DNA of 64,000 bases, from positions 1 through 64,000 of the forward strand of contig CAAHFI011993754.1 of the NCBI GenBank assembly GCA_900893395.1. Direction: 5' to 3'. A program made the translations under genes and the position numbers. Below are positions 37,841-49,680 of the stretch, piece by piece (the first letter of the stretch is position 1; each line of letters opens with the position of its first letter). The notes under the pieces are model-generated. The model ran no database searches. It was not told where the DNA came from and worked only from the letters and a program-made list of their open reading frames with translations. This DNA comes from Euglena gracilis. Taxonomy: Eukaryota; Euglenozoa; Euglenophyceae; Euglenales; Euglenaceae.

Positions 37841-38090
37841 AGTTGGGCAACAAAAGGGATTTGCCCCCCAATCAGTTGGGTTACACAAGGGATTTGCCCC
37901 CAAAACGGGTGGGTAACACAAGGGATTTTGTTATTTTGGGGCCCTCGAACAGTTGGGCAACAAAAGGGATTTGCCCCCCAATCAGTTGGGTTACACAAGG
38001 GATTTGCCCCCCAAAACGGGTGGGTAACACAAGGGATTTTGTTATTTTGGGGCCCTCGAACAGTTGGGCAACAAAAGGGATTTGCCCCCC

Positions 38091-38116
38091 AAAACGGGTG
38101 GGATAAAACGGGTGGG
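38091..38116 (+). repeat. Local duplication of AAAACGGGTGGG
   Basis: AAAACGGGTGGG occurs at 38091-38102 and again at 38105-38116, separated by AT. The rest of the unit is normal apart from GGTACAAAGGG. This is a 14-bp tandem duplication, uncommon in this array, where losses predominate. Confidence 0.85.
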
Positions 38117-38379
38117 TACAAAGGGATTTTGTTATTTTGGGGCCCTCGAACAGTTGGGCAACAAAAGGGATTTGCCCCCAGATCAGTTGGGTTACACAAG
38201 GGATTTGCCCCCAAAACGGGTGGGCAACACAAGGGATTTTGTTATTTTGGGGCCCTCGAACAGTTGGGCAACAAAAGGGATTTGCCCCCCAAAGTTGGGT
38301 ACACAAGGGATTTGCCCCCAAAACGGGTGGGTAACACAAGGGATTTTGTTATTTTGGGGCCCTCGAACAGTTGGGCAAC

Positions 38380-38414
38380 AAAAGGGATTTGCCCCCCAAA
38401 AGGGATTTGCCCCC
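38380..38414 (+). repeat. Local duplication of AAAAGGGATTTG plus C-run
   Basis: The end of b occurs twice, at 38380-38397 and 38398-38414, before the next a. The second copy can also be seen as a c module reduced to its last 17 bp. Confidence 0.82.
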
Positions 38415-41400
38415 AAAACGGGTGGGTAACACAAGGGATTTTGTTATTTTGGGGCCCTCGAACAGTTGGGCAACAAAAGGGATTTGCCCCCAATCAGTGG
38501 GTTACACAAGGGATTTGCCCCCAAAACGGGTGGGTAACACAAGGGATTTTGTTATTTTGGGGCCCTCGAACAGTTGGGCAACAAAAGGGATTTGCCCCCC
38601 AGATCAGTTGGGTTACACAAGGGATTTGCCCCAAAACGGGTGGGTAACACAAGGGATTTTGTTATTTTGGGGCCCCGAACAGTTGGGCAACAAAAGGGAT
38701 TTGCCCCCCAAAACGGGTGGGTAACACAAGGGATTTTGTTATTTTGGGGCCTCGAACAGTTGGGCAACAAAAGGGATTTGCCCCCCAATCAGTTGGGTTA
38801 CACAAGGGATTTGCCCCCAAAACGGGTGGGTAACACAAGGGATTTTGTTATTTTGGGGCCCTCGAACAGTTGGGCAACAAAAGGGATTTGCCCCCAGTCA
38901 GTTGGGTTAACACAAGGGATTTGCCCCCAAAACGGGTGGGTAACACAAGGGATTTTGTTATTTTGGGGCCCTCGAACAGTTGGGCAACAAAAGGGATTTG
39001 CCCCCAATCAGTTGGGTTACACAAGGGATTTGCCCCCCAAAACGGGTGGGTAACACAAGGGATTTTGTTATTTTGGGGCCCTCGAACAGTTGGGCAACAA
39101 AAGGGATTTGCCCCCCGATCAGTTGGGTTACACAAGGGATTTGCCCCCCAAAACGGGTGGGTAACACAAGGGATTTTGTTATTTTGGGGCCCTCGAACAG
39201 TTGGGCAACAAAAGGGATTTGCCCCCCAAGATCAGTTGGGTTACACAAGGGATTTGCCCCCCAAAACGGGTGGGTAACACAAGGGATTTTGTTATTTTGG
39301 GGCCCCGAACAGTTGGGCAACAAAAGGGATTTGCCCCCAAAAGGGTGGGTAACACAAGGGATTTTGTTATTTTGGGGCCCTCGAACAGTTGGCAACAAAA
39401 GGGATTTGCCCCCAAAACGGGTGGGTAACACAAGGGTTTTGTTATTTTGGGGCCCTCGAACAGTTGGGCAACAAAAGGGATTTGCCCCCAATCAGTTGGG
39501 TTACACAAGGGATTTGCCCCCCAAAACGGGTGGGTAACACAAGGGATTTTGTTATTTTGGGGCCCTCGAACAGTTGGGCAACAAAAGGGATTTGCCCCCA
39601 ATCAGTTGGGTTACACAAGGGATTTGCCCCAAAACGGGTGGGTAACACAAGGGATTTTGTTATTTTGGGGCCCTCGAACAGTTGGGCAACAAAAGGGATT
39701 TGCCCCCCAAAACGGGTGGGTAACACAAGGGATTTTGTTATTTTGGGGCCCTCGAACAGTTGGGCAACAAAAGGGATTTGCCCCCCAATCAGTTGGGTTA
39801 CACAAGGGATTTGCCCCCAAAACGGGTGGGTAACACAAGGGATTTTGTTATTTGGGGCCCCGAACAGTTGGGCAACAAAAGGGATTTTCCCCCCAAAACG
39901 GGTGGGTAACACAAGGGATTTTGTTATTTTGGGCCCTCGAACAGTTGGGCAACAAAAGGGATTTGCCCCCCAATCAGTTGGGTTACACAAGGGATTTGCC
40001 CCCCAAAACGGGTGGGTAACACAAGGGATTTTGTTATTTTGGGGCCCTCGAACAGTTGGGCAACAAAAGGGATTTGCCCCCAAATCAGTTGGTACACAAG
40101 GGATTTGCCCCCAAACGGGTGGGTAACACAAGGGATTTTGTTATTTTGGGGCCCCGAACAGTTGGGCAACAAAAGGGATTTGCCCCCCAAAACGGGTGGT
40201 AACACAAGGGATTTTGTTATTTTGGGGCCCTCGAACAGTTGGGCAACAAAAGGGATTTGCCCCCAAAACGGGTGGGTAACACAAGGGATTTTGTTATTTT
40301 GGGGCCCTCGAACAGTTGGGCAACAAAAGGGATTTGCCCCCCAATCAGTTGGGTTACACAAGGGATTTGCCCCCCAAAACGGGTGGGTAACACAAGGGAT
40401 TTTGTTATTTTGGGGCCCTCGAACAGTTGGGCAACAAAAGGGATTTGCCCCCCAATCAGTTGGGTACACAAGGGATTTGCCCCCAAAACGGGTGGGTAAC
40501 ACAAGGGATTTTGTTATTTTGGGGCCCTCGAACAGTTGGGCAACAAAAGGGATTTGCCCCCCAAACGGGTGGGTAACACAAGGGATTTTGTTATTTGGGG
40601 CCCCGAACAGTTGGGCAACAAAAGGGATTTGCCCCCAAAACGGGTGGTAACACAAGGGATTTTGTTATTTTGGGGCCCTCGAACAGTTGGGCAACAAAAG
40701 GGATTTGCCCCCAAAGTTGGGTTACACAAGGGATTTGCCCCCAAACGGTGGGTAACACAAGGGATTTTGTTATTTTGGGGCCCTCGAACAGTTGGGCAAC
40801 AAAAGGGATTTGCCCCCCAGATCAGTTGGGTACACAAGGGATTTGCCCCCCAAAACGGGTGGGTAACACAAGGGATTTTGTTATTTTGGGGCCCCCGAAC
40901 AGTTGGGCAACAAAAGGGATTTGCCCCCCAACGGGTGGGTAACACAAGGGATTTTGTTATTTTGGGGCCCTCGAACAGTTGGGCAACAAAAGGGATTTGC
41001 CCCCAGATCAGTTGGGTTACACAAGGGATTTGCCCCCAAACGGGTGGGTAACACAAGGGATTTTGTTATTTTGGGGCCCCGAACAGTTGGGCAACAAAAG
41101 GGATTTGCCCCCCAAAACGGGTGGGTAACACAAGGGATTTTGTTATTTTGGGGCCCTCGAACAGTTGGGCAACAAAAGGGATTTGCCCCCAGATCAGTTG
41201 GGTACACAAGGGATTTGCCCCAAAACGGGTGGTAACACAAGGGATTTTGTTATTTTGGGGCCCTCGAACAGTTGGGCAACAAAAGGGATTTGCCCCCCAG
41301 ATCAGTTGGGTTACACAAGGGATTTGCCCCCCAAAACGGGTGGGTAACACAAGGGATTTTGTTATTTTGGGGCCCTCGAACAGTTGGGCAACAAAAGGGA

Positions 41401-42810
41401 TTTGCCCCCAAAACGGGTGGAACACAAGGGATTTTGTTATTTTGGGGCCCTCGAACAGTTGGGCAACAAAAGGATTTGCCCCCAAAACGGTTGGTAACAC
41501 AAGGGATTTTGTTATTTGGGGCCCTCGAACAGTTGGGCAACAAAAGGGATTTGCCCCCAATCAGTTGGGTTACACAAGGGATTTGCCCCCCAAAACGGGT
41601 GGGTAACACAAGGATTTTGTTATTTTGGGGCCCTCGAACAGTTGGGCAACAAAAGGGATTTGCCCCCCAGATCAGTTGGGTTAACAAAGGGATTTGCCCC
41701 AAACGGTGGTAACACAAGGGATTTTGTTATTTTGGGGCCCCGAACAGTTGGGCAACAAAAGGGATTTGCCCCCCAAAACGGGTGGGTAACACAAGGGATT
41801 TTGTTATTTTGGGGCCCTCGAACAGTTGGGCAACAAAAGGATTTGCCCCCCAATCAGTTGGGTCACAAGGGATTTGCCCCCCAAAACGGGTGGGTAACAC
41901 AAGGGATTTTGTTATTTTGGGGCCCTCGAACAGTTGGGCAACAAAAGGGATTTGCCCCCAAAACGGGTGGGTAACACAAGGGATTTTGTTATTTTGGGGC
42001 CCTCGAACAGTTGGGCAACAAAAGGGATTTGCCCCCCAGATCAGTTGGGTACACAAGGGATTTGCCCCCCAAAACGGGTGGGTAACACAAGGGATTTTGT
42101 TATTTTGGGGCCCCGAACAGTTGGGCAACAAAAGGGATTTGCCCCCAAAACGGGTGGGTAACACAAGGGATTTTGTTATTTTGGGGCCCTCGAACAGTTG
42201 GGCAACAAAAGGGATTTGCCCCCCAATCAGTTGGGTTACACAAGGATTTGCCCCCCAAAACGGGTGGGTAACACAAGGGATTTTGTTATTTTGGGGCCCC
42301 GAACAGTTGGGCAACAAAAGGGATTTGCCCCCCAAAACGGGGGGTAACACAAGGGATTTTGTTATTTTGGGGCCCTCGAACAGTTGGGCAACAAAAGGGA
42401 TTTGCCCCCCAGATCAGTTGGGTTACACAAGGGATTTGCCCCCCAAAACGGGTGGGTAACACAAGGGATTTTGTTATTTTGGGGCCCTCGAACAGTTGGG
42501 CAACAAAAGGGATTTGCCCCCAATCAGTTGGGTTAACACAAGGGATTTGCCCCAAAACGGGTGGGTAACACAAGGGATTTGTTATTTTGGGGCCCTCGAA
42601 CAGTTGGGCAACAAAAGGGATTTGCCCCCAAAACGGGTGGGTAACACAAGGGATTTTGTATTTGGGCCCGAACAGTTGGGCAACAAAAGGGATTTGCCCC
42701 AAAACGGGTGGGTAACACAAGGGATTTTGTTATTTTGGGGCCCTCGAACAGTTGGGCAACAAAAGGGATTTGCCCCCCAATCAGTTGGGTTACACAAGGG
42801 ATTTGCCCCC

Positions 42811-42854
42811 AAAACGGGTGGGTAACACAAGGGATTTTGTTATTTTGGGGCCCT
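42811..42854 (+). repeat. Module a (about 44 bp) of the reference unit
   Basis: Layout: AAAACGGGTGGG, then TAACACAAGGG, then ATTTTGTTATTTTGGGG and CCCT. The first 23 bp align with b and c (12 bp ending GGG, then 11 bp ending GGG). The tail is about 10 bp longer than the ATTTG-C-run of b and c. It contains ATTTTG twice, separated by TT, so the extra length looks like an 8-bp ATTTTGTT duplication. Units at 23731-23752 and 24598-24620 have lost this extra segment, as slippage between the two ATTTTG copies would predict. The tail ends in the palindrome GGGCCC. Confidence 0.9.
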
Positions 42855-42888
42855 CGAACAGTTGGGCAACAAAAGGGATTTGCCCCCC
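42855..42888 (+). repeat. Module b (34 bp) of the reference unit
   Basis: Layout: CGAACAGTTGGG, CAACAAAAGGG, ATTTGCCCCCC. It is present in essentially every unit, short or long, and is the most constant module. It differs from c mainly in the first six bases and in CAACAAAA versus TTACACAA. It holds an inverted repeat, GGGCAA and TTGCCC, around a 10-nt loop. Confidence 0.92.
42864..42885 (+). repeat. 6-bp inverted repeat inside module b (example copy)
   Basis: GGGCAA and TTGCCC form arms of 6 bp around a 10-nt loop. The same arrangement recurs in every intact b module, so several hundred potential hairpins occur at 78- or about 110-bp spacing. The array also has G-runs (GGGTGGG, GGGG) on this strand and C-runs of up to six. 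Whether any secondary structure forms is untested. Confidence 0.6.
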
Positions 42889-42922
42889 AGATCAGTTGGG
42901 TTACACAAGGGATTTGCCCCCC
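42889..42922 (+). repeat. Module c (34 bp) of the reference unit, present only in long units
   Basis: Layout: AGATCAGTTGGG, TTACACAAGGG, ATTTGCCCCCC. Over its last 28 bp it matches b closely, and its middle segment matches TAACACAAGGG of a, so it looks like a b/a-derived duplicate. Subtypes differ in the first bases (AGATCAG, AATCAG, AAATCAG, AAAG) and in the middle (TTACACAA, TACACAA, GCACAA, GAACAA, GCAACAAAA). These subtypes are regionally clustered along the window. Confidence 0.9.
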
Positions 42923-45900
42923 AAAACGGGTGGGTAACACAAGGGATTTTGTTATTTTGGGGCCCCGAACAGTTGGGCAACAAAAGGGATTTGCCCCCCA
43001 AAACGGGTGGGTAACACAAGGGATTTTGTTATTTTGGGGCCCGAACAGTTGGGCAACAAAAAGGGATTTGCCCCCAGATCAGTTGGTACACAAGGGATTT
43101 GCCCCCAAAACGGTGGGTAACACAAGGGATTTTGTTATTTGGGGCCCCGAACAGTTGGGCAACAAAAGGGATTTGCCCCCAAAACGGGTGGGTAACACAA
43201 GGGATTTTGTTATTTGGGGCCCTCGAACAGTTGGGCAACAAAAGGGATTTGCCCCCCAGATCAGTTGGGTACACAAGGGATTTGCCCCCCAAAACGGGTG
43301 GGTAACACAAGGGATTTTGTTTTTTGGGGCCCCGAACAGTTGGGCAACAAAAGGGATTTGCCCCCAAAACGGGTGGGTAACACAAGGGATTTTTGTTATT
43401 TTGGGGCCCTCGAACAGTTGGGCAACAAAAGGGATTTGCCCCCCAGATCAGTTGGGTTACACAAGGGATTTGCCCCCCAAAACGGGTGGGTAACACAAGG
43501 GATTTTGTTATTTTGGGGCCCTCGAACAGTTGGGCAACAAAAGGGATTTGCCCCCCAATCAGTTGGGTACACAAGGGATTTGCCCCCAAAACGGGTGGGT
43601 AACACAAGGGATTTTGTTATTTTGGGGCCCTCGAACAGTTGGGCAACAAAAGGGATTTGCCCCCCAGATCAGTTGGGTTACACAAGGGATTTGCCCCCCA
43701 AAACGGGTGGTAACACAAGGGATTTTGTTATTTTGGGGCCCGAACAGTTGGGCAACAAAAGGGATTTGCCCCCCAAAACGGGTGGGTAACACAAGGGATT
43801 TTGTTATTTTGGGCCCCGAACAGTTGGGCAACAAAAGGGATTTGCCCCCAAAACGGGTGGTAACACAAGGGATTTTGTTATTTTGGGGCCCTCGAACAGT
43901 TGGGCAACAAAAGGGATTTGCCCCCAAATCAGTTGGGTTACACAAGGGATTTGCCCCCCAAAACGGGTGGGTAACACAAGGGATTTTGTTATTTGGGGCC
44001 CTCGAACAGTTGGGCAACAAAAGGGATTTGCCCCCCAAATCAGTTGGGTTAACACAAGGGATTTGCCCCCAAAACGGGTGGGTAACACAAGGGATTTGTT
44101 ATTTTGGGGCCCCGAACAGTTGGGCAACAAAAGGGATTTGCCCCCCAAAACGGGTGGGTAACACAAGGGATTTTGTTATTTTGGGGCCCTCGAACAGTTG
44201 GGCAACAAAAGGGATTTGCCCCCAATCAGTTGGGTTACACAAGGGATTTGCCCCCCAAAACGGGTGGTAACACAAGGGATTTTGTTATTTTGGGGCCCTC
44301 GAACAGTTGGGCAAACAAAAGGGATTTGCCCCCCAAAACGGGTGGTAACACAAGGGATTTTGTTATTTTGGGGCCCTCGAACAGTTGGGCAACAAAAGGG
44401 ATTTGCCCCCAGATCAGTTGGGTTACACAAGGGATTTGCCCCCAAAACGGGTGGGTAACACAAGGGATTTTGTTATTTTGGGGCCCCGAACAGTTGGGCA
44501 ACAAAAGGGATTTGCCCCCAATCAGTTGGGTACACAAGGGATTTGCCCCCCAAACGGGTGGGTAACACAAGGGATTTTGTTATTTTGGGGCCCCGAACAG
44601 TTGGGCAACAAAAGGGATTTGCCCCCCAAAACGGGTGGGTAACACAAGGGATTTTGTTATTTTGGGGCCCCCGAACAGTTGGGCAACAAAGGGATTTGCC
44701 CCCCAAAACGGGTGGTAACACAAGGGATTTTGTTATTTTGGGGCCCTCGAACAGTTGGGCAACAAAAGGGATTTGCCCCCCAATCAGTTGGGTTACACAA
44801 GGGATTTGCCCCCCAAAACGGGTGGGTAACACAAGGGATTTTGTTATTTTGGGGCCCTCGAACAGTTGGGCAACAAAAGGGATTTGCCCCCAAATCAGTT
44901 GGGTACACAAGGGATTTGCCCCCCAAAACGGGTGGGTAACACAAGGGATTTGTTATTTTGGGGCCCCGAACAGTTGGGCAACAAAAGGGATTTGCCCCCA
45001 AAACGGGTGGGTAACACAAGGGATTTTGTTATTTTGGGGCCCTCGAACAGTTGGGCAACAAAGGGATTTGCCCCCAAAAACGGGTAGGTAACACAAGGGA
45101 TTTTGTTATTTTGGGGCCCTCGAACAGTTGGGCAACAAAAGGGATTTGCCCCCAATCAGTTGGGTTACACAAGGGATTTGCCCCCCAAAACGGGTGGGTA
45201 ACACAAGGGATTTTGTTATTTTGGGGCCCTCGAACAGTTGGGCAACAAAAGGGATTTGCCCCCCAGATCAGTTGGGTTACACAAGGGATTTGCCCCCAAA
45301 ACGGGTGGGTAACACAAAGGGATTTTGTTATTTTGGGCCCTCGAACAGTTGGGCAACAAAAGGGATTTGCCCCCCAACGGGTGGGTAACACAAGGGATTT
45401 TGTTATTTTGGGGCCCTCGAACAGTTGGGCAACAAAAGGGATTTGCCCCCAATCAGTTGGGTTACACAAGGGATTTGCCCCCCAAAACGGTGGGTAACAC
45501 AAGGGATTTTGTTATTTTGGGCCCCGAACAGTTGGGCAACAAAAGGGATTTGCCCCCCAAAACGGGTGGGTAACACAAGGGATTTTGTTATTTTGGGGCC
45601 CTCGAACAGTTGGGCAACAAAAGGGATTTGCCCCCCAGATCAGTTGGGTTACACAAGGGATTTGCCCCCAAAACGGGTAACACAAGGGATTTTGTTATTT
45701 TGGGGCCCCGAACAGTTGGGCAACAAAAGGGATTTGCCCCCCAGATCAGTTGGTTACACAAGGGATTTGCCCCCAAAACGGGTGGGTAACACAAGGGATT
45801 TTGTTATTTTGGGGCCCCGAACAGTTGGGCAACAAAAGGGATTTGCCCCCCAAAACGGGTGGGTAACACAAGGGATTTTGTTATTTTGGGGCCCCGAACA

Positions 45901-47330
45901 GTTGGGCAACAAAAGGGATTTGCCCCCCAAAACGGGTGGGTAACACAAGGGTTTTGTTATTTGGGGCCCTCGAACAGTTGGGCAACAAAAGGGATTTGCC
46001 CCCAATCAGTTGGGTTACACAAGGATTTGCCCCCCAAAACGGGTGGGTAACACAAGGGATTTTGTTATTTGGGGCCCTCGAACAGTTGGGCAACAAAAGG
46101 GATTTGCCCCCAATCAGTTGGGTACACAAGGGATTTGCCCCCAAAACGGGTGGGTAACACAAGGGATTTTGTTATTTTGGGGCCCTCGAACAGTTGGGCA
46201 ACAAAAGGGATTTGCCCCCCAAAACGGGTGGGTAACACAAGGGATTTTGTTATTTTGGGCCCTCGAACAGTTGGGCAACAAAAGGGATTTGCCCCCCAGA
46301 TCAGTTGGTTACACAAGGGATTTGCCCCCCAAAACGGGTGGGTAACACAAGGATTTTGTTATTTTGGGCCCCGAACAGTTGGGCAACAAAAGGGATTTGC
46401 CCCCCAAAACGGGTGGGTAACACAAGGGATTTTGTTATTTTGGGCCCTCGAACAGTTGGGCAACAAAAGGGATTTGCCCCCAACAAGGGTGGGTTAACAC
46501 AAGGGATTTTGTTATTTTGGGGCCCTCGAACAGTTGGGCAACAAAAGGGATTTGCCCCCAAAACGGGTGGGTAACACAAGGGATTTTGTTATTTTGGGGC
46601 CCTCGAACAGGGGCAACAAAAGGGATTTGCCCCCCAATCAGTTGGGTTACACAAGGGATTTGCCCCCAAAACGGGTGGTAACACAAGGGATTTTGTTATT
46701 TTGGGGCCCTCGAACAGTTGGGCAACAAAAGGGATTTGCCCCCCAATCAGTTGGGTTACACAAGGGATTTGCCCCCCAAAACGGGTGGGTAACACAAGGG
46801 ATTTTGTTATTTTGGGGCCCTCGAACAGTTGGGCAACAAAAGGGATTTGCCCCCCAAACGTGGGTAACACAAGGGATTTTGTTATTTTGGGGCCCCGAAC
46901 AGGGGGCAACAAAAGGGATTTGCCCCCCAATCAGTTGGGTTACACAAGGGATTTGCCCCCAAAACGGGTGGGTAACACAAGGGATTTTGTTATTTGGGCC
47001 CTCGAACAGTTGGGCAACAAAAGGGATTTGCCCCCCAGATCAGTGGGCAACAAGGGATTTGCCCCCCAAAACGGGTGGGTAACACAAGGATTTTGTTATT
47101 TTGGGGCCCTCGAACAGTTGGGCAACAAAAGGGATTTGCCCCCAATCAGTTGGGTTACACAAGGGATTTGCCCCCCAAAACGGGTGGGTAACACAAGGGA
47201 TTTTGTTATTTTGGGGCCCTCGAACAGTTGGGCAACAAAAGGGATTTGCCCCCAAAACGGGTGGGTAACACAAGGGATTTTGTTATTTTGGGGCCCTCGA
47301 ACAGTTGGGCAACAAAAGGGATTTGCCCCC

Positions 47331-49680
47331 CAAAAGGGTGGGTAACACAAGGGATTTTGTTATTTTGGGGCCCTCGAACAGTTGGGCAAAAAAGGGATTT
47401 GCCCCCAAAACGGGTGGGTAACACAAGGGATTTTGTTATTTTGGGGCCCTCGAACATTGGCAACAAAAGGGATTTGCCCCCCAATCAGTTGGGTTACAAA
47501 GGGATTTGCCCCCCAAAACGGGTGGGTAACACAAGGGATTTTGTTATTTTGGGGCCCTCGAACAGTTGGGCAACAAAAGGGATTTCCCCCTAATCAGTTG
47601 GGTTACACAAGGGATTTGCCCCCAAAACGGGTGGGTAACACAAGGGATTTTGTTTATTTTGGGGCCCTCGAACAGTTGGGCAACAAAAGGGATTTGCCCC
47701 CCAAAACGGGTGGGTAACACAAGGATTTGTTATTTGGGGCCCTCGAACAGTTGGGCAACAAAAGGGATTTGCCCCCCAAAACGGGTGGGTAACACAAGGG
47801 ATTTTGTTATTTGGCGCCCTCGAACAGTTGGGCAACAAAAGGGATTTGCCCCCCAGATCAGTTGGGCAACAAAAGGGATTTGCCCCCCAAAAGGGTGGGT
47901 AACACAAGGGATTTTGTTATTTTGGGGCCCTCGAACAGTTGGGCAACAAAAGGGATTTGCCCCCCAATCGTTGGGTTACACAAGGGATTTGCCCCCCAAA
48001 ACGGGTGGGTAACACAAGGGATTTTGTTATTTTGGGGCCCTCGAACAGTTGGGCAACAAAAGGGATTTGCCCCCCAAAAGGGTGGGTAACACAAGGGATT
48101 TTGTTATTTTGGGGCCCTCGAACAGTTGGGCAACAAAAGGGATTTGCCCCCAAAAGGGTGGGTAACACAAGGGATTTTGTTATTTTGGGGCCCTCGAACA
48201 GTTGGGCAACAAAAGGGATTTCCCCCCTAATCAGTTGGGTTACACAAGGGATTTGCCCCCCAAAACGGGTGGGTAACACAAGGGATTTTGTTATTTGGGG
48301 CCCTCGAACAGTTGGGCAACAAAAGGGATTTGCCCCCCAAAACGGGTGGGTAACACAAGGGATTTTGTTATTTTGGGGCCCTCGAACAGTTGGGCAACAA
48401 AAGGGATTTGCCCCCCAAAAGGGTGGGTAACACAAGGGATTTTGTTATTTTGGGGCCCTCGAACAGTGGGCAACAAAAGGGATTTTGCCCCCAAAACGGG
48501 TGGGTAACACAAGGGATTTTGTTATTTGGGGCCCTCGAACATTTGGGCAACAAAAGGGATTTCCCCCCAATCAGTTGGGTTACACAAGGGATTTGCCCCC
48601 AAAACGGGTGGGTAACACAAGGGATTTTGTTATTTTGGGGCCCTCGAACAGTTGGGCAACAAAAGGGATTTGCCCCCCATCACTTGGGTTACACAGGGAT
48701 TTGCCCCCCAAAACGGGTGGTAACACAAGGGATTTTGTTATTTTGGGGCCCTCGAACAGTTGGGCAACAAAAGGGATTTGCCCCCCAAAACGGGTGGGTA
48801 ACACAAGGGATTTTGTTATTTTGGGGCCTCGAACAGTTGGGCAACAAAAGGGATTTGCCCCCCTAATCAGTTGGGTTACACAAGGATTTGCCCCAAAACG
48901 GGTGGGTAACACAAGGGATTTTGTTATTTTGGGGCCCTCGAACAGTTGGGCAACAAAAGGGATTTGCCCCCAATCAGTGGGCACAAGGGATTTGCCCCCA
49001 AAACGGGTGGGTAACACAAGGGATTTTGTTATTTTGGGGCCCTCGAACAGTTGGGCAACAAAAGGGATTTGCCCCCCAATCGGTTGGGTTACACAAGGGA
49101 TTTGCCCCCAAAACGGGTGGGTAACACAAGGGATTTTGTTATTTTGGGGCCCCGAACAGTTGGGCAACAAAAGGGATTTCCCCCAATCAGTTGGGTTACA
49201 CAAGGGATTTGCCCCCAAAACGGGTGGGTAACACAAGGGATTTTGTTATTTTGGGGCCCTCGAACAGTTGGGCAACAAAAGGGATTTGCCCCCCAAAACG
49301 GTGGGTAACACAAGGGATTTTGTTATTTTGGGGCCCTCGAACAGTTGGGCAACAAAAGGGATTTGCCCCCAAAACGGGTGGGTAACACAAGGGATTTTGT
49401 TATTTTGGGGCCCTCGAACAGTTGGGCAACAAAAGGGATTTGCCCCCCAGATCAGTTGGGTTACACAAGGGATTTGCCCCCCAAAACGGGTGGGTAACAC
49501 AAGGGATTTTGTTATTTTGGGGCCCTCGAACAGTTGGGCAACAAAAGGGATTTGCCCCCAATGTTGGGTTACACAAGGGATTTGCCCCCCAAAACGGGTG
49601 GGTAACACAAGGGATTTTGTTATTTTGGGGCCCTCGAACAGTTGGGCAACAAAAGGGATTTGCCCCCAAAAGGGTGGGTA
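47331..49680 (+). repeat. Cluster of AAAAGGGTGGG a modules
   Basis: The C of AAAACGGG is missing at about 47331, 47891, 48077, 48154, 48417 and 49671. The same loss occurs singly elsewhere (for example 13439, 13734, 17396, 27070, 39346, 51841 and 55176). It removes one of the two CpG sites of the unit. Clustering suggests local spread of one variant. Confidence 0.7.
47581..48870 (+). repeat. Candidate 636-bp higher-order repeat marked by CTAATCAG
   Basis: The c start CTAATCAG is found three times, with its T at 47591, 48228 and 48864, giving spacings of 637 and 636 bp. I saw it nowhere else. Each interval holds seven a+b modules and three c modules. The first two copies also share ATTTCCCC (G lost before the C-run). 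The order of short and long units inside the two intervals is not identical, so the higher-order repeat is only partly preserved. Confidence 0.6.

Larger units (their letters stand above)
42811..42922 (+). repeat. Reference long unit a+b+c, 112 bp, full-length
   Basis: This copy has all three modules with six-C runs at the ends of both b and c, giving 44+34+34 bp. It serves as the least-reduced example against which others can be described. Neighbouring long units are mostly 108-111 bp because they have AATCAG rather than AGATCAG, or five Cs rather than six. It contains two CpG sites (in ACGGG and in TCGAA), one GGGCCC, one TCGA and one GATC. Confidence 0.95.
40150..46910 (+). repeat. Domain enriched in GGGGCCCCGAAC and in TACAC c modules
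   Basis: The a/b junction lacks the T of CCCTCG (reading CCCCGAAC) at more than 20 places here, for example 40601, 41077, 41738, 42112, 42298, 42963, 43147, 43330, 44485, 44591, 45706, 45817, 45891 and 46890. It is also seen but sparser at 29-32 kb, 49-52 kb and elsewhere. In the same stretch many c modules read GGGTACACAAGGG (for example 40464, 40829, 41200, 42048, 43267, 43566, 44529, 44904 and 46121). AGATCAG is common here. Confidence 0.72.

Noticed and set aside
38091-38116. Possible array boundary or inversion point
   Set aside because: The irregularity is only a 14-bp duplication; units on both sides are in the same orientation and of the same type.
37112-38647. Long open reading frame of 511 codons (the longest seen; others of 400-440 codons at 1275-2546, 2491-3771, 27581-28903 and 54681-56003, and over 360 codons on the other strand)
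   Set aside because: The 78-bp unit is exactly 26 codons and four of its six frames have no stop, so long frames arise on both strands automatically. Long units (110 bp) and one-base indels shift the frame constantly, and variation shows no preference for multiples of three. No domain, signal or start context is shared beyond the repeat.
42811-42854. Promoter-like AT stretch in module a
   Set aside because: ATTTTGTTATTTT is present in every unit as part of the repeat tail. Nothing downstream suggests a transcription unit, and transcription of the satellite cannot be judged from sequence.
42811-42922. Nucleosome phasing, because 78 plus 110 is close to a nucleosome repeat length
   Set aside because: Short and long units are irregularly mixed, so no constant nucleosome-sized period exists; the match is numerical coincidence without chromatin data.
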